Shown here piece by piece: positions 34,831 through 42,542 of a stretch of DNA of 54,695 nucleotides. This DNA is from Candidatus Westeberhardia cardiocondylae (lineage in GTDB: Bacteria; Pseudomonadota; Gammaproteobacteria; Enterobacterales; Enterobacteriaceae): assembly GCA_024648785.1 (NCBI GenBank), contig JABYQB010000001.1, positions 1 through 54,695 of the forward strand, written 5' to 3'. Each line of letters opens with the position of its first letter. Position 1 is the stretch's first letter. Made by a program: the position numbers and the translations under genes. The notes under the pieces were generated by a model. That model ran no database searches and was not told the DNA's origin. It was given only the letters and a program-made list of their open reading frames with translations.

Positions 34831-35226
34831 TTATCGTTTTGAGAATTGTGGATGTCTTCTTGCTTTATGTAGTCCAATTTTTTTTCTTTCTACTTGACGA
34901 GAATCTCTTGTTATGAAACCCATTTTTTTTAGATCATGATAAAATTGTTTATTATATTGTACTAATGCTCTTGTTATACCGTGTCGTATTGCACCAGCTT
35001 GACCTGATGTTCCTCCACCTTTTACTGTAATATACATATTAAAGTTTTTTTTTATGTTTAAAGCATTCAATGGTTGGTAAATTATTGTGTTTAAAGTTTT
35101 TCTTTTAAAATATTCGTTTATTTTTTTGTTATTTACTATTGCTTTTCCATTTCCATTTTTTATGAAAACTCTAGCAGAAGAACGTTTTCTTCTTCCGGTT
35201 CCATAATAATATTTATTATTACTCAT
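34831..35226 (-). CDS. rpsI: 30S ribosomal protein S9
   Basis: S9 binds 16S rRNA in the head, with its C-terminal tail reaching the P site. The 131 residues (E. coli 130) run from [20 protein letters not shown] to the conserved end [12 protein letters not shown]-type tail (here [12 protein letters not shown]). The ATG at 35226 fits the family; a longer frame starting at 35301 would add 25 residues that overlap rplM and have no counterpart. The start codon overlaps the end of rplM (ATGAGTAA), which suggests translational coupling. Confidence 0.97.
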   Translation of the reverse strand: MSNNKYYYGTGRRKRSSARVFIKNGNGKAIVNNKKINEYFKRKTLNTIIYQPLNALNIKKNFNMYITVKGGGTSGQAGAIRHGITRALVQYNKQFYHDLKKMGFITRDSRQVERKKIGLHKARRHPQFSKR

Positions 35227-35683
35227 TGATATATTGAATATTATTTGTAATTTTATTGAAGTTAATTTTTTTTGGTTTTTGTGTTGTATGTTTATGTTCA
35301 ATTCCAGAAAAAACTTTAAGTTTTTTAAACATTTTTCTTCCTAGTGGTCCTTTTGGTAACATTCCTTTAACTGCAATTTCAATTATTTTTTCTGGTTTTT
35401 TTATTATCATATCTTTGAATGTTATTTTTTTTAGTCCACCTGGATATCCAGAATGTTTGTAGTAAGTTTTTTTTTTGTATTTCTTTCCAGTTAAAATTAT
35501 TTTTGATGCATTTATTACAATAATATAATCCCCTGTATCTACGTGTGGTGTATATTGTGTTTTATGTTTTCCTTGTAAATATAAAGATAATTTTGAAGCA
35601 AGTCTTCCTAAAATTTTTCCTTTTGCATCAACATAGTACCAACTTTTTTTTTCTGATTTTGATTTTGCTGAATATGTTTGCAT
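35219..35683 (-). CDS. rplM: 50S ribosomal protein L13
   Basis: L13 is an early-assembling 50S protein. It has 154 residues against 142 in E. coli. The core [29 protein letters not shown] and [19 protein letters not shown] is standard. After [10 protein letters not shown] the protein continues about 14 residues (to QYINE) beyond the normal end and runs 8 nt into rpsI. The extension probably arose by loss of the original stop codon. The order rplM-rpsI is universal. Confidence 0.97.
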   Translation of the reverse strand: MQTYSAKSKSEKKSWYYVDAKGKILGRLASKLSLYLQGKHKTQYTPHVDTGDYIIVINASKIILTGKKYKKKTYYKHSGYPGGLKKITFKDMIIKKPEKIIEIAVKGMLPKGPLGRKMFKKLKVFSGIEHKHTTQKPKKINFNKITNNIQYINE

Positions 35684-35783
35684 ATTTTTTTGTTTTTTTA
35701 TTTTATTATTTATATTTTAGTTTATTAAATTTATTTTGTGAACATATTTAGTATGTTTGATATGTAAATGAAAATTTTATTAT

Positions 35784-36404
35784 TTAATTTTTAAGATTAA
35801 ATCTTAAATTTACTTCATTCCAATTTATTATGTTCCAAAATGATTTTATATAATTTTTTTTGTTGTTTTTATATTTTAGATAATATGCATGTTCCCATAA
35901 ATCTAATCCTAAAATTGGGTATCCAGAATATTCAGAATGTTTTTTACCCATTAGTGGATTGTTTTGATTTTTTGTTGATATAATTGATAATGTATTATTT
36001 TTTTTAATAAGCCATACCCACCCGGAACCAAAGTGGTTCATTGCAATTTTTTCAAATAATTTTTGAAAGTTTTCAAAGCTATTAAAATTTTTTTCTATTT
36101 GTTTTTTTATTTCATCGTTTATTTTTACATTTTTTTTAATAAATTTCCAAAATAAGCTGTGATTTAAGTGACCGCCTGCATTATTTTTTATAAAAGTTCT
36201 TGTTTTTGGTGGGAGTTCATCTAATTTTATTATTAATTCTTCTATTGAAATATTTTTAAATTTGTTTAATTTTTTTATAGCTTCATTTGTGTTATTAATA
36301 TAAGTTTGGTGATGTTTTGTATGATGTATTTTCATAGTTTCTTTATCAAAGAAAGGTTCTAAATCATCATAATTATATGGTAGATTTGGCAATGTGAATA
36401 TCAT
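35784..36404 (-). CDS. sodA: Superoxide dismutase, Mn-type
   Basis: SodA converts superoxide to hydrogen peroxide and O2. Its 206 residues equal E. coli SodA. Metal ligands are seen in HHTKHHQTY (near residue 27), NHSLFW (near residue 81) and DLWEHAYY (near residue 168). AGGHLNHSLFW together with the NQNNPLMG segment is SodA-like rather than SodB-like, so Mn is the likely metal, in agreement with mntH in this window. AAGG precedes the ATG. Confidence 0.95.
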   Translation of the reverse strand: MIFTLPNLPYNYDDLEPFFDKETMKIHHTKHHQTYINNTNEAIKKLNKFKNISIEELIIKLDELPPKTRTFIKNNAGGHLNHSLFWKFIKKNVKINDEIKKQIEKNFNSFENFQKLFEKIAMNHFGSGWVWLIKKNNTLSIISTKNQNNPLMGKKHSEYSGYPILGLDLWEHAYYLKYKNNKKNYIKSFWNIINWNEVNLRFNLKN

Positions 36405-36668
36405 TTTACGTTTTCCTTAAAGTTTTGTAATTTGTTTAAGGCTAAAATATTTATTTTATTTTTTAAAATTTTATATTTAATTTTATTTATTAAATAAATT
36501 AATAAGAATTTTATCAAAATTTTTTTAGAAATACAAATATTATTATATTTTTAATTTTAAAACATTTAATATATTTATTTAGTTTATTAAGTTATTTTTT
36601 GTTTTATATTTATATTTTAGGAATTTATTGTTTTATTATGTTTTGTTTTATATTTTGTTTGTTATTAT
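36405..36668. other. Intergenic region upstream of sodA
   Basis: Together with 36740-36985 this makes about 510 bp without protein genes; only the tRNA-like sequence at 36669-36739 stands out. In E. coli tufB follows thrT at the corresponding place; I see no trace of it. Confidence 0.45.
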
Positions 36669-36739
36669 TCTTATATAGTTTAATTGGTAAAACAGTGTAT
36701 TTGTAATGGAAAATATGTGTTCAATCTTCATTGTTGGAA
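36669..36739 (+). pseudogene. Degenerate tRNA-like sequence
   Basis: The segment folds partly as a tRNA: acceptor TCTTATA/TGTTGGA (six of seven positions pair, two as G-T), a perfect D stem GTTT/AAAC around AATTGGTA, and a T arm ATGTG/TTCAT around TTCAATC. The anticodon stem GTGTA/TGGAA does not pair well and the variable loop is short (about 3 nt). The loop TTTGTAA would give TGT (Thr). It lies beside the minus-strand Thr-Tyr-Gly-Thr tRNA cluster but on the plus strand. It may be a decaying tRNA copy or a chance fold. Confidence 0.45.
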
Positions 36740-36985
36740 TAGTTTTTTATTTATTGTGATTTTACTTTAATGTTTTTGATGTATTATTTTTGTTTTTTAG
36801 TAATTTTAATTTTTGAATTTTTTAGTTGTTTTATTTTATTTATATTTTTTTATTTTTGATATTAAATTTTTTTGTTTTTATGATTTATATTTTCATTTAT
36901 TGAATTAGATTATTAAAAATTTTATATTTTGAAATCTAAATAATGTTTTGACATTTTAAAATTTTTAATGTTTTTAGATATATTT

Positions 36986-37063
36986 TGCTGATAGGCAGGT
37001 TTGAACTGCCGCCTTCACTCTTACCAAGAGTGTGCTCTAATCCTTATACTAAGCTATATCAGC
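36986..37063 (-). tRNA. tRNA-Thr (anticodon GGT)
   Basis: Acceptor GCTGATA/TATCAGC, anticodon stem ACTCT/AGAGT-type with loop CTTGGTA giving GGT. It corresponds to E. coli thrT, last of the four-tRNA cluster. The D loop is longer than in E. coli. CCA is not encoded. Confidence 0.94.
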
Positions 37064-37072
37064 ACAATTAAT

Positions 37073-37144
37073 AGCGGGTAATGGGAATTGAACCCATATC
37101 ATTAGCTTGGAAGGCTAAGGTAATTTCCTTTATACGATACCCGC
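37073..37144 (-). tRNA. tRNA-Gly (anticodon TCC)
   Basis: Acceptor GCGGGTA/TACCCGC, anticodon stem TTAGC/GCTAA with loop CTTCCAA giving TCC. It matches E. coli glyT in position and sequence. The T arm is TGGGTTCAATTCCCA. CCA is not encoded. Confidence 0.96.
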
Positions 37145-37203
37145 GTTTTTAATATTTATATTTTTAATTTTTAGATATATTTTATTTTAAGATACTATTT
37201 ATT

Positions 37204-37288
37204 TGGTGGGGGAAGGATTTGAACCTTCGAAGTCATTTATGACATCAGATTTACAGTCTGCTCCTTTTGTCCACTCAGGAACCCCACC
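37204..37288 (-). tRNA. tRNA-Tyr (anticodon GTA)
   Basis: Class II tRNA with a long variable arm (TGTCATAAATGACTT region), acceptor GGTGGGG/CCCCACC, and loop CTGTAAA giving GTA. It corresponds to E. coli tyrU. CCA is not encoded. Confidence 0.97.
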
Positions 37289-37326
37289 TTTCAATAGTAT
37301 ATTTTAAATTATTTATTTAAAAATTT

Positions 37327-37399
37327 TGCCAACAGAAGGAATTGAACCTTCAACCTACTGATTACAAATCAGTTGCTCTACCAATTGAGCTATGTTGGC
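37327..37399 (-). tRNA. tRNA-Thr (anticodon TGT)
   Basis: Acceptor GCCAACA/TGTTGGC, anticodon stem ACTGA/TCAGT with loop TTTGTAA giving TGT. It corresponds to E. coli thrU, first of the thrU-tyrU-glyT-thrT cluster. CCA is not encoded. Confidence 0.97.
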
Positions 37400-37731
37400 A
37401 AAATATAATTTGTTGATAAATTCTAAACTAAAATGATTAGTTTTTGCAATATAAATACATGTTATTTTAACAAAATTATTTATATTAAAATTATTTTTTG
37501 TATTTTTAAGAAATATTTAATTTTTATGTTTAATTTTGTATTTTTGATTTTATAATTTTCATAAATTTTTAAAATTTTATTTATGAATATTTCAATTATG
37601 TTTTTGTTTTTTTAATTTATAATTAGATATTTTATTTTTTTGTATTTTTGTAATATTTGTGTTTTGTTATTTTTATTAGTTAAATAAATTGTTTTAGTTT
37701 AATAAAATTAAATGTTTTAAAATATTATTTT
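37400..37731. other. Intergenic region between birA and the tRNA cluster
   Basis: About 330 bp with no supported gene. In E. coli coaA lies here. I looked on the minus strand just after the birA stop for the missing C-terminal domain of BirA and found no recognisable remnant. Confidence 0.5.
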
Positions 37732-38313
37732 TTAGTATTTATTTAGTGTTTTTCGAAGTGCATTAATTAGATGAATTGTCAGTATATTACGATTAATGTT
37801 AACACCTGTATCTTGTAAATTTATCCAATTTTTTTGAAAATAATTTTTTGAATTATTTTTTATATTTACATTTATTCCAATTCCTATTACAGTGTTTATT
37901 GTATTTTGAGTTATGTTGTAGTAATTTTCTATTAATATACCTGCAAATTTTTTGTTGTTTATATATAAGTCATTTGGAAATTTTATTTGTATATTACGAA
38001 TACCTAATTTATATAAAATTTTTTTTATTATTAAGCTTAATATTATATATAAGTTAATAATTTTTTTTATTTTTTTTTTAAATTTCCAAAAAATAGATAG
38101 ACATAGATCTTTTCCAAATGATGAAATCCATATTTTTCCATATTTTCCTCTTCCATTTGTTTGTTGTTCAGCTATGCAAACATCACCTGATTTTAATATA
38201 TTTATTTTTTCTAAAATATATTGATTAGTGGAATTAATAGTTTGAAAAATTATTAATTTTCCTTTTGATGTATTTTTTAATATCATTTTTTTGTTTAGTA
38301 GTTGTAATGACAT
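37732..38313 (-). CDS. birA: Biotin--[acetyl-CoA-carboxylase] ligase, catalytic core only
   Basis: BirA activates biotin with ATP and attaches it to the biotin carboxyl carrier protein. In E. coli the 321-residue protein also represses the bio operon. This version has 193 residues matching roughly E. coli residues 66-254. The active-site loop NGRGKYGKIW (GRGRRG-type, near residue 53), KFPNDLYIN and KKFAGILIE with the catalytic Lys are present. The N-terminal helix-turn-helix domain and the C-terminal SH3-like domain are both missing. It lies 40 bp after murB on the same strand, as in E. coli. Confidence 0.93.
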   Translation of the reverse strand: MSLQLLNKKMILKNTSKGKLIIFQTINSTNQYILEKINILKSGDVCIAEQQTNGRGKYGKIWISSFGKDLCLSIFWKFKKKIKKIINLYIILSLIIKKILYKLGIRNIQIKFPNDLYINNKKFAGILIENYYNITQNTINTVIGIGINVNIKNNSKNYFQKNWINLQDTGVNINRNILTIHLINALRKTLNKY

Positions 38314-38353
38314 ATATTATAAATATTTATATTAAATTAGTAATGTTTTATGA

Positions 38354-39364
38354 TTATTGTTTATCCATTTGTTTTATATATTTTACTTCTGGTATTAATT
38401 TTATTGAAAATTTTTTCATAACTTTTTTTTGAATATGTTTTGCAAGTTTAGCAATTTCTTTACCATTTGCTTTACCTCTATTAATAATTATTAGTGCATT
38501 CTTGTTATATATTGCAGTATTTTTCAATTTGTATCCTTTTAATCCACATAATTCAATTAACCAAGATGCTGAAATTTTTATTTTTTTGTTTGGTTGTATT
38601 TGTTTTGGTATTTTTGGATGTTGTTTTAATAGTTTTTTTGCGTTTTTTATATCAATAGTAGGATTTTTGAAAAAACTTCCGGCATTACCAAGATATTTAG
38701 GATTTGGTAGTTTTTTTTTGCGTATTTTGCAAATTTTCTTGTAAATTTTTTTTGGTGTAATATTTTTTGTATTTAAATTTTTTAATGATGTATGTTTTAG
38801 TATTGGTTTCCAGTTTTTTTTTAGTAGTAATCCAATTTCTGTTATTGCATAATTGTTTTTTAGTTTTGTTTGAAAAATACTGTTTCTATATTCAAATTCA
38901 CACTCGTGAACTAGTAATTTTTGTTGTTTTCCAGTTTTTAATTCTAGAACATTGACATATTCACATATTTCTTTGAATTCTATTCCGTATGCTCCTATAT
39001 TTTGTATAGGAGCAGATCCAGCGTATCCAGGTATCATTGCCATATTTTCTAATCCATGAATATTATTTTTTATACTATTTTTCACTATATTGTGCCATAT
39101 TTCTCCTGATTTGGCTTGTATTTTCCATGATTTTTGATTTTCATATATTTTTATTCCTTTTATTCTATTTAATATAATTGTACCAGGATAATTTTCTAAA
39201 AACAGTATATTGCTTCCTCCTCCTAATATTAGGATTGGTTGTTTTATTTTTTTTGCATTATTCCATAATGTTAGTAATTCTAATTCTGAATGTGCTGTTA
39301 CTATTTTTTTTGCTTTTACATTAATAGAAAATGTATTTAAGGATTGTAATTTTTTGTAATACAT
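38354..39364 (-). CDS. murB: UDP-N-acetylenolpyruvoylglucosamine reductase
   Basis: MurB makes UDP-MurNAc, the second committed step of peptidoglycan synthesis, with NADPH and FAD. The 336 residues (E. coli 342) show the FAD-binding LGGGSNILFLE near residue 47, EFEYRNSIF with the substrate Arg, LGNAGSFFKNP with the catalytic Ser, and LIPEVKYI with the conserved Glu. It is a type I MurB. The murB-birA-tRNA block is syntenic with E. coli. Confidence 0.97.
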   Translation of the reverse strand: MYYKKLQSLNTFSINVKAKKIVTAHSELELLTLWNNAKKIKQPILILGGGSNILFLENYPGTIILNRIKGIKIYENQKSWKIQAKSGEIWHNIVKNSIKNNIHGLENMAMIPGYAGSAPIQNIGAYGIEFKEICEYVNVLELKTGKQQKLLVHECEFEYRNSIFQTKLKNNYAITEIGLLLKKNWKPILKHTSLKNLNTKNITPKKIYKKICKIRKKKLPNPKYLGNAGSFFKNPTIDIKNAKKLLKQHPKIPKQIQPNKKIKISASWLIELCGLKGYKLKNTAIYNKNALIIINRGKANGKEIAKLAKHIQKKVMKKFSIKLIPEVKYIKQMDKQ

Positions 39365-39700
39365 TTTATTGTATATATGTATTAAAATTTTTATTTAATT
39401 ATTTTTTACATTATAACATAAATGTTTTATTTGTCTGTTATAGTATTGTATGTTGATTATTTTGTTTTGTTGTTATGTTTATTTAATTTTTTGTTTTTAT
39501 TTTTTTATATGTCAATTAAGAGATTATTATATAATTAAATTATTTAATAATATTAAATATTTTTAGTATATAATTAATTATATATTTATAGTTTTGTAAG
39601 AAGATGTATTTATTTTTTTATGTTTTTGTTTAATATATTTTTATTATTTTTTTTATAATATTAGTATTTTTTTAATTTTGATGTTTAGGTTTATAATATT
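39365..39700. other. Divergent intergenic region murB/ung
   Basis: No gene is seen. On the minus strand an extended -10 sequence TGTTATAAT lies at 39418-39410, about 45 bp before the murB start; the matching -35 is poor. Nothing equivalent is clear for ung. Confidence 0.4.
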
Positions 39701-40369
39701 TTGAATATAGTGAAATGTTGGCGTGATGTTTTTTTATTAGAAAAGAAGTTATTTTATTTTCAGAATATTTTCTCTATTCTTAATAGAGCATATAATTCTA
39801 ATGTTGTGATATATCCAAAAAAAAAAGATATTTTTAAATCTTTTTTATTAACAAAATTTGATGATGTTAAAGTGGTTATTGTAGGTCAAGATCCATATCA
39901 TGAAGAGAATCAAGCTAATGGACTTGCTTTTTCTGTTCAGTTAGGAGTTTCTTTGCCACCATCTTTAGTAAATATTTATAAAGAGTTAAGTCAAGATATT
40001 GATGGTTTTTATATTCCTAATCATGGATGTTTGGAAAGTTGGGCAAGACAAGGTGTTCTTTTATTAAATTCTATTTTAACTGTGGAAAAGGGAAAATCTT
40101 TTTCTCATGCAAATTTAGGTTGGGAGATTTTTACTGATAAAATTATTAAGATTATTAATTTAAATAAAAAAAATATAGTATTTTTATTATGGGGAGAACA
40201 TGCTAAGAAGAAATGTAAAATTATTAATTTTAATAATCATTATGTTTTAAAAAGTTCTCATCCATCACCTTATTCTGCAAGATATGGTTTTTTTGGTTGT
40301 AGGCATTTTTCAAAAACAAATTATTTTTTGAAACGTCATGGTTTTAGTGAAATAAATTGGCAAATATAA
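39701..40369 (+). CDS. ung: Uracil-DNA glycosylase
   Basis: Ung removes uracil from DNA, mostly from cytosine deamination. The 222 residues (E. coli 229) contain the water-activating GQDPYHEENQANGLAFSV near residue 63, NHGCLESWARQGVLLLN, LLWGEHAKKK and the catalytic His region SSHPSPYSA. The start is probably TTG at 39701 with TTAGGT about 11 nt upstream; a GTG at 39710 is an alternative. Its presence is notable in a genome under extreme AT pressure. It is convergent with grpE. Confidence 0.96.
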   Translation: MNIVKCWRDVFLLEKKLFYFQNIFSILNRAYNSNVVIYPKKKDIFKSFLLTKFDDVKVVIVGQDPYHEENQANGLAFSVQLGVSLPPSLVNIYKELSQDIDGFYIPNHGCLESWARQGVLLLNSILTVEKGKSFSHANLGWEIFTDKIIKIINLNKKNIVFLLWGEHAKKKCKIINFNNHYVLKSSHPSPYSARYGFFGCRHFSKTNYFLKRHGFSEINWQI

Positions 40370-40456
40370 TATTATAGTTTATTTTTGTAATTTTTATATA
40401 TTTTTTTTCTTTAAAAAAGGAAAATTTTCAATGTTTTCTAAAAATATTTTGTTATA

Positions 40457-41029
40457 TTACTTGTTTTTTGATACAGTTACCATTGCAGGTCTAATTAATC
40501 TTCCGTTAAATATATAACCTTTTTGCATCATCATAATTACTTTATTTGGTTCATGTTCGTTAGTTTCTAATATGTTCATTGCTTGGTGTATTTCTGGGTT
40601 AAATGTTATATTGATTTTATCAATAGTTTCTAGTCCGAATTTTTTTGCTACATCTAAAAGAGATTTTAATGTTAATTTAATACCTTCTATGTCAATTGTT
40701 TTGTTGTTTGCGGATTTGTTCAGTGTTTCTAGTGCTCTTTCTAAATTGTCAATTACTGGTAATAGATGTGTTATGAAATTTTCTAGTGCAAATTTACGTG
40801 TGTCAGATAGTTTTTTTTCATTTCTTTTTTGTATGTTTTCTATTTCAGCTTGTGCACGTAGTAGATTTTCTTTTTCTTTTTTTATTTTTTTTTCTAATTT
40901 AAGTATATGTTGTAGATTTTTAGAATTTTCTTTATCATTTGTTTGATTTTTTGTGTTTTGTTGTATTTTTTGATTTTTATTTTCTTGATGTATTGTGTTT
41001 GTGTTATTATCTTTGTGATTATTTTTCAT
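40457..41029 (-). CDS. grpE: Nucleotide exchange factor GrpE
   Basis: GrpE releases ADP from DnaK. The 190 residues (E. coli 197) have a disordered, Asn/Lys/Gln-rich N-terminus (about the first 45 residues), a long coiled coil (LKLEKKIKKEKENLLRAQAE) and a C-terminal beta domain with NPEIHQAMN and MMQKGYIFNGRLIRPAMV. The gene has a good promoter with a CTTGAAA element at 41103-41074. Confidence 0.95.
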   Translation of the reverse strand: MKNNHKDNNTNTIHQENKNQKIQQNTKNQTNDKENSKNLQHILKLEKKIKKEKENLLRAQAEIENIQKRNEKKLSDTRKFALENFITHLLPVIDNLERALETLNKSANNKTIDIEGIKLTLKSLLDVAKKFGLETIDKINITFNPEIHQAMNILETNEHEPNKVIMMMQKGYIFNGRLIRPAMVTVSKNK

Positions 41030-41511
41030 ATTTTTCTCTGTAATTTATTTTTATGATGTATTAAATTTTAATTATTATAAAATTAAATTTATTATGTTTC
41101 AAGAATAAGATGATATGAATTTTATGTTCATTTAGTATATTATATTATATAGTTTATTTGATTTTTAATATTTGTATTTTATTTTATTTTTGGTATATTT
41201 TGTTTTGTTTATATGTTTATGTGTTAATTTTATTTATTAAATTATTTTATGATTTTATTTATGAATATTTTAATTTTTTTGTTATTTATTTTGTTTTGAG
41301 TATTTTAATTTTTTAATAATATGAATATTATGTTATAATATTATAACTTATTTTATATATTTTTTAAAAAATATTTTATTGTTTTTATTTATTTATTTTT
41401 TAAAATTGAAATTTTGGATTTATTTTTGCTATTTTTGAATTTATTATTTATTAATTTTTGTTATTTGTATTTTAAATAGTTTTATTATATATTTAAGTTT
41501 GTGGAAAATAT
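41030..41511. other. Divergent intergenic region grpE/smpB
   Basis: About 480 bp with no supported gene. The promoter of grpE is at 41074-41103; no other signal is clear. Confidence 0.5.
41074..41103 (-). promoter_or_regulatory. Promoter of grpE (sigma70 match overlapping a sigma32-like -35)
   Basis: On the minus strand TTGAAA (41102-41097) and a perfect TATAAT (41079-41074) are 17 bp apart, about 45 bp before the grpE ATG. The -35 is embedded in CTTGAAA, the exact sigma32 -35 consensus; 14 bp further TTTTATAA stands where sigma32 expects CCCCATNT. It could be a heat-shock promoter eroded to a sigma70-type one. Confidence 0.6.
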
Positions 41512-41985
41512 ATGGTTGATAATAAAAATTATTGTGTTGTTTCTGTAAATAATAATAATTATGTTAGAAAAAATTTTATTTTGGAAAAGGAAATAGAATC
41601 TGGTATTATGTTACTCGGGTATGAAGTTAAATATTTACGATGTTTTAAAGTTGATATTAGAAATAGTTATGTTTCTTTTAGAGATAAAGAAGCGTATTTA
41701 CTTAATTTAAGTTTTCCTTCTTTAAATAAAGGTGTTTCTGTTTTTTATTCTTCTATTAATCGTAATAAATTGTTATTGAAAAAATATGAATTAGATTATT
41801 TGATTGGTTATTTGAGTAGAAAAAATTATATTATTTTAGTTTTGTCAATGTATTGGAAGAGATCTTGGATTAAGGTTAAGCTTGGTATTGGAAAAAAAAA
41901 ACGTGTATATGACAAACGTTTTGTTGAAAAAGATCGTATTTGGAAGTTTGATAGGTCTTTGTTAATGAAAAAATTTAATAAATAA
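41512..41985 (+). CDS. smpB: SsrA-binding protein SmpB
   Basis: SmpB binds tmRNA and places it in stalled ribosomes. The 157 residues (E. coli 160) have the OB-fold core with FILEKEIESGIMLLGYEVK near residue 22, the SYVSFRDKEAYL segment, and the basic C-terminal tail (KKKRVYDKRFVEKDRIW) that reads the empty A site. ssrA follows 71 bp downstream, the E. coli arrangement. Confidence 0.96.
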   Translation: MVDNKNYCVVSVNNNNYVRKNFILEKEIESGIMLLGYEVKYLRCFKVDIRNSYVSFRDKEAYLLNLSFPSLNKGVSVFYSSINRNKLLLKKYELDYLIGYLSRKNYIILVLSMYWKRSWIKVKLGIGKKKRVYDKRFVEKDRIWKFDRSLLMKKFNK

Positions 41986-42046
41986 ATTATATTATTTGAA
42001 TATGCAATTAATTTTTTGATATTTTATTTTTTTAATGTTTATTTTT

Positions 42047-42052
42047 TATAAT
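42047..42052 (+). promoter_or_regulatory. Candidate -10 element of ssrA
   Basis: A perfect TATAAT ends 5 bp before the mature 5' end of tmRNA. No good -35 stands 16-18 bp upstream (a TTGATA at 42016 is 25 bp away). Transcription would start at or just before GGGGCTG. Confidence 0.4.
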
Positions 42053-42056
42053 GTTC

Positions 42057-42441
42057 GGGGCTGATTTTTGGATTCGACGGATTTTAAATAATATTATTGG
42101 GCATGCCGAGGTGAAGTTGGACTCGTAAAATACTTCAAATAAAAAGTTGCAAATGTTTCAAAATATGAACCTGTTGCTTTAGCTGCATAATTAGTTAAAA
42201 ACTAAAGGTTCCTCTGTTCTTAATTATCTTTTCTCTTGTATTTAAGAATTCAGAGTTATATTTTAAGAGATGATATATGTATATTTTGCCTGATTGTAAC
42301 ATATATTTTATGAAAATTAGGTTAGTTATTTTAGAAATTGTCTATAATTTTTATTTAATGAATGTTTTTTATTATAGAATAAGCATGTAGTTCCAGATAT
42401 TTATAAATTTTCGGACGCGGGTTCGAATCCCGCCAGCTCCA
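42057..42441 (+). ncRNA. ssrA: tmRNA (transfer-messenger RNA)
   Basis: tmRNA rescues stalled ribosomes by adding a degradation tag. The ends GGGGCTGATTTTTGGATTCG and GGACGCGGGTTCGAATCCCG form the tRNA-Ala-like domain with the G-T pair typical of alanine identity. The tag frame at 42149-42190 reads ANVSKYEPVALAA then TAA, so the tag is A-ANVSKYEPVALAA. It is longer than the E. coli tag (ANDENYALAA) but keeps the LAA end recognised by ClpXP. The length is about 385 nt (E. coli 363). CCA is not encoded. Confidence 0.98.
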
Positions 42442-42542
42442 GTTTTGTGATATTAATAATTTTTTGTTTATATAATTTTTAAATTTTCAAAGTGTTTATT
42501 TTTTCTTTTTATTTTTATATTAGTTAATATTTTTTTTGGTAT

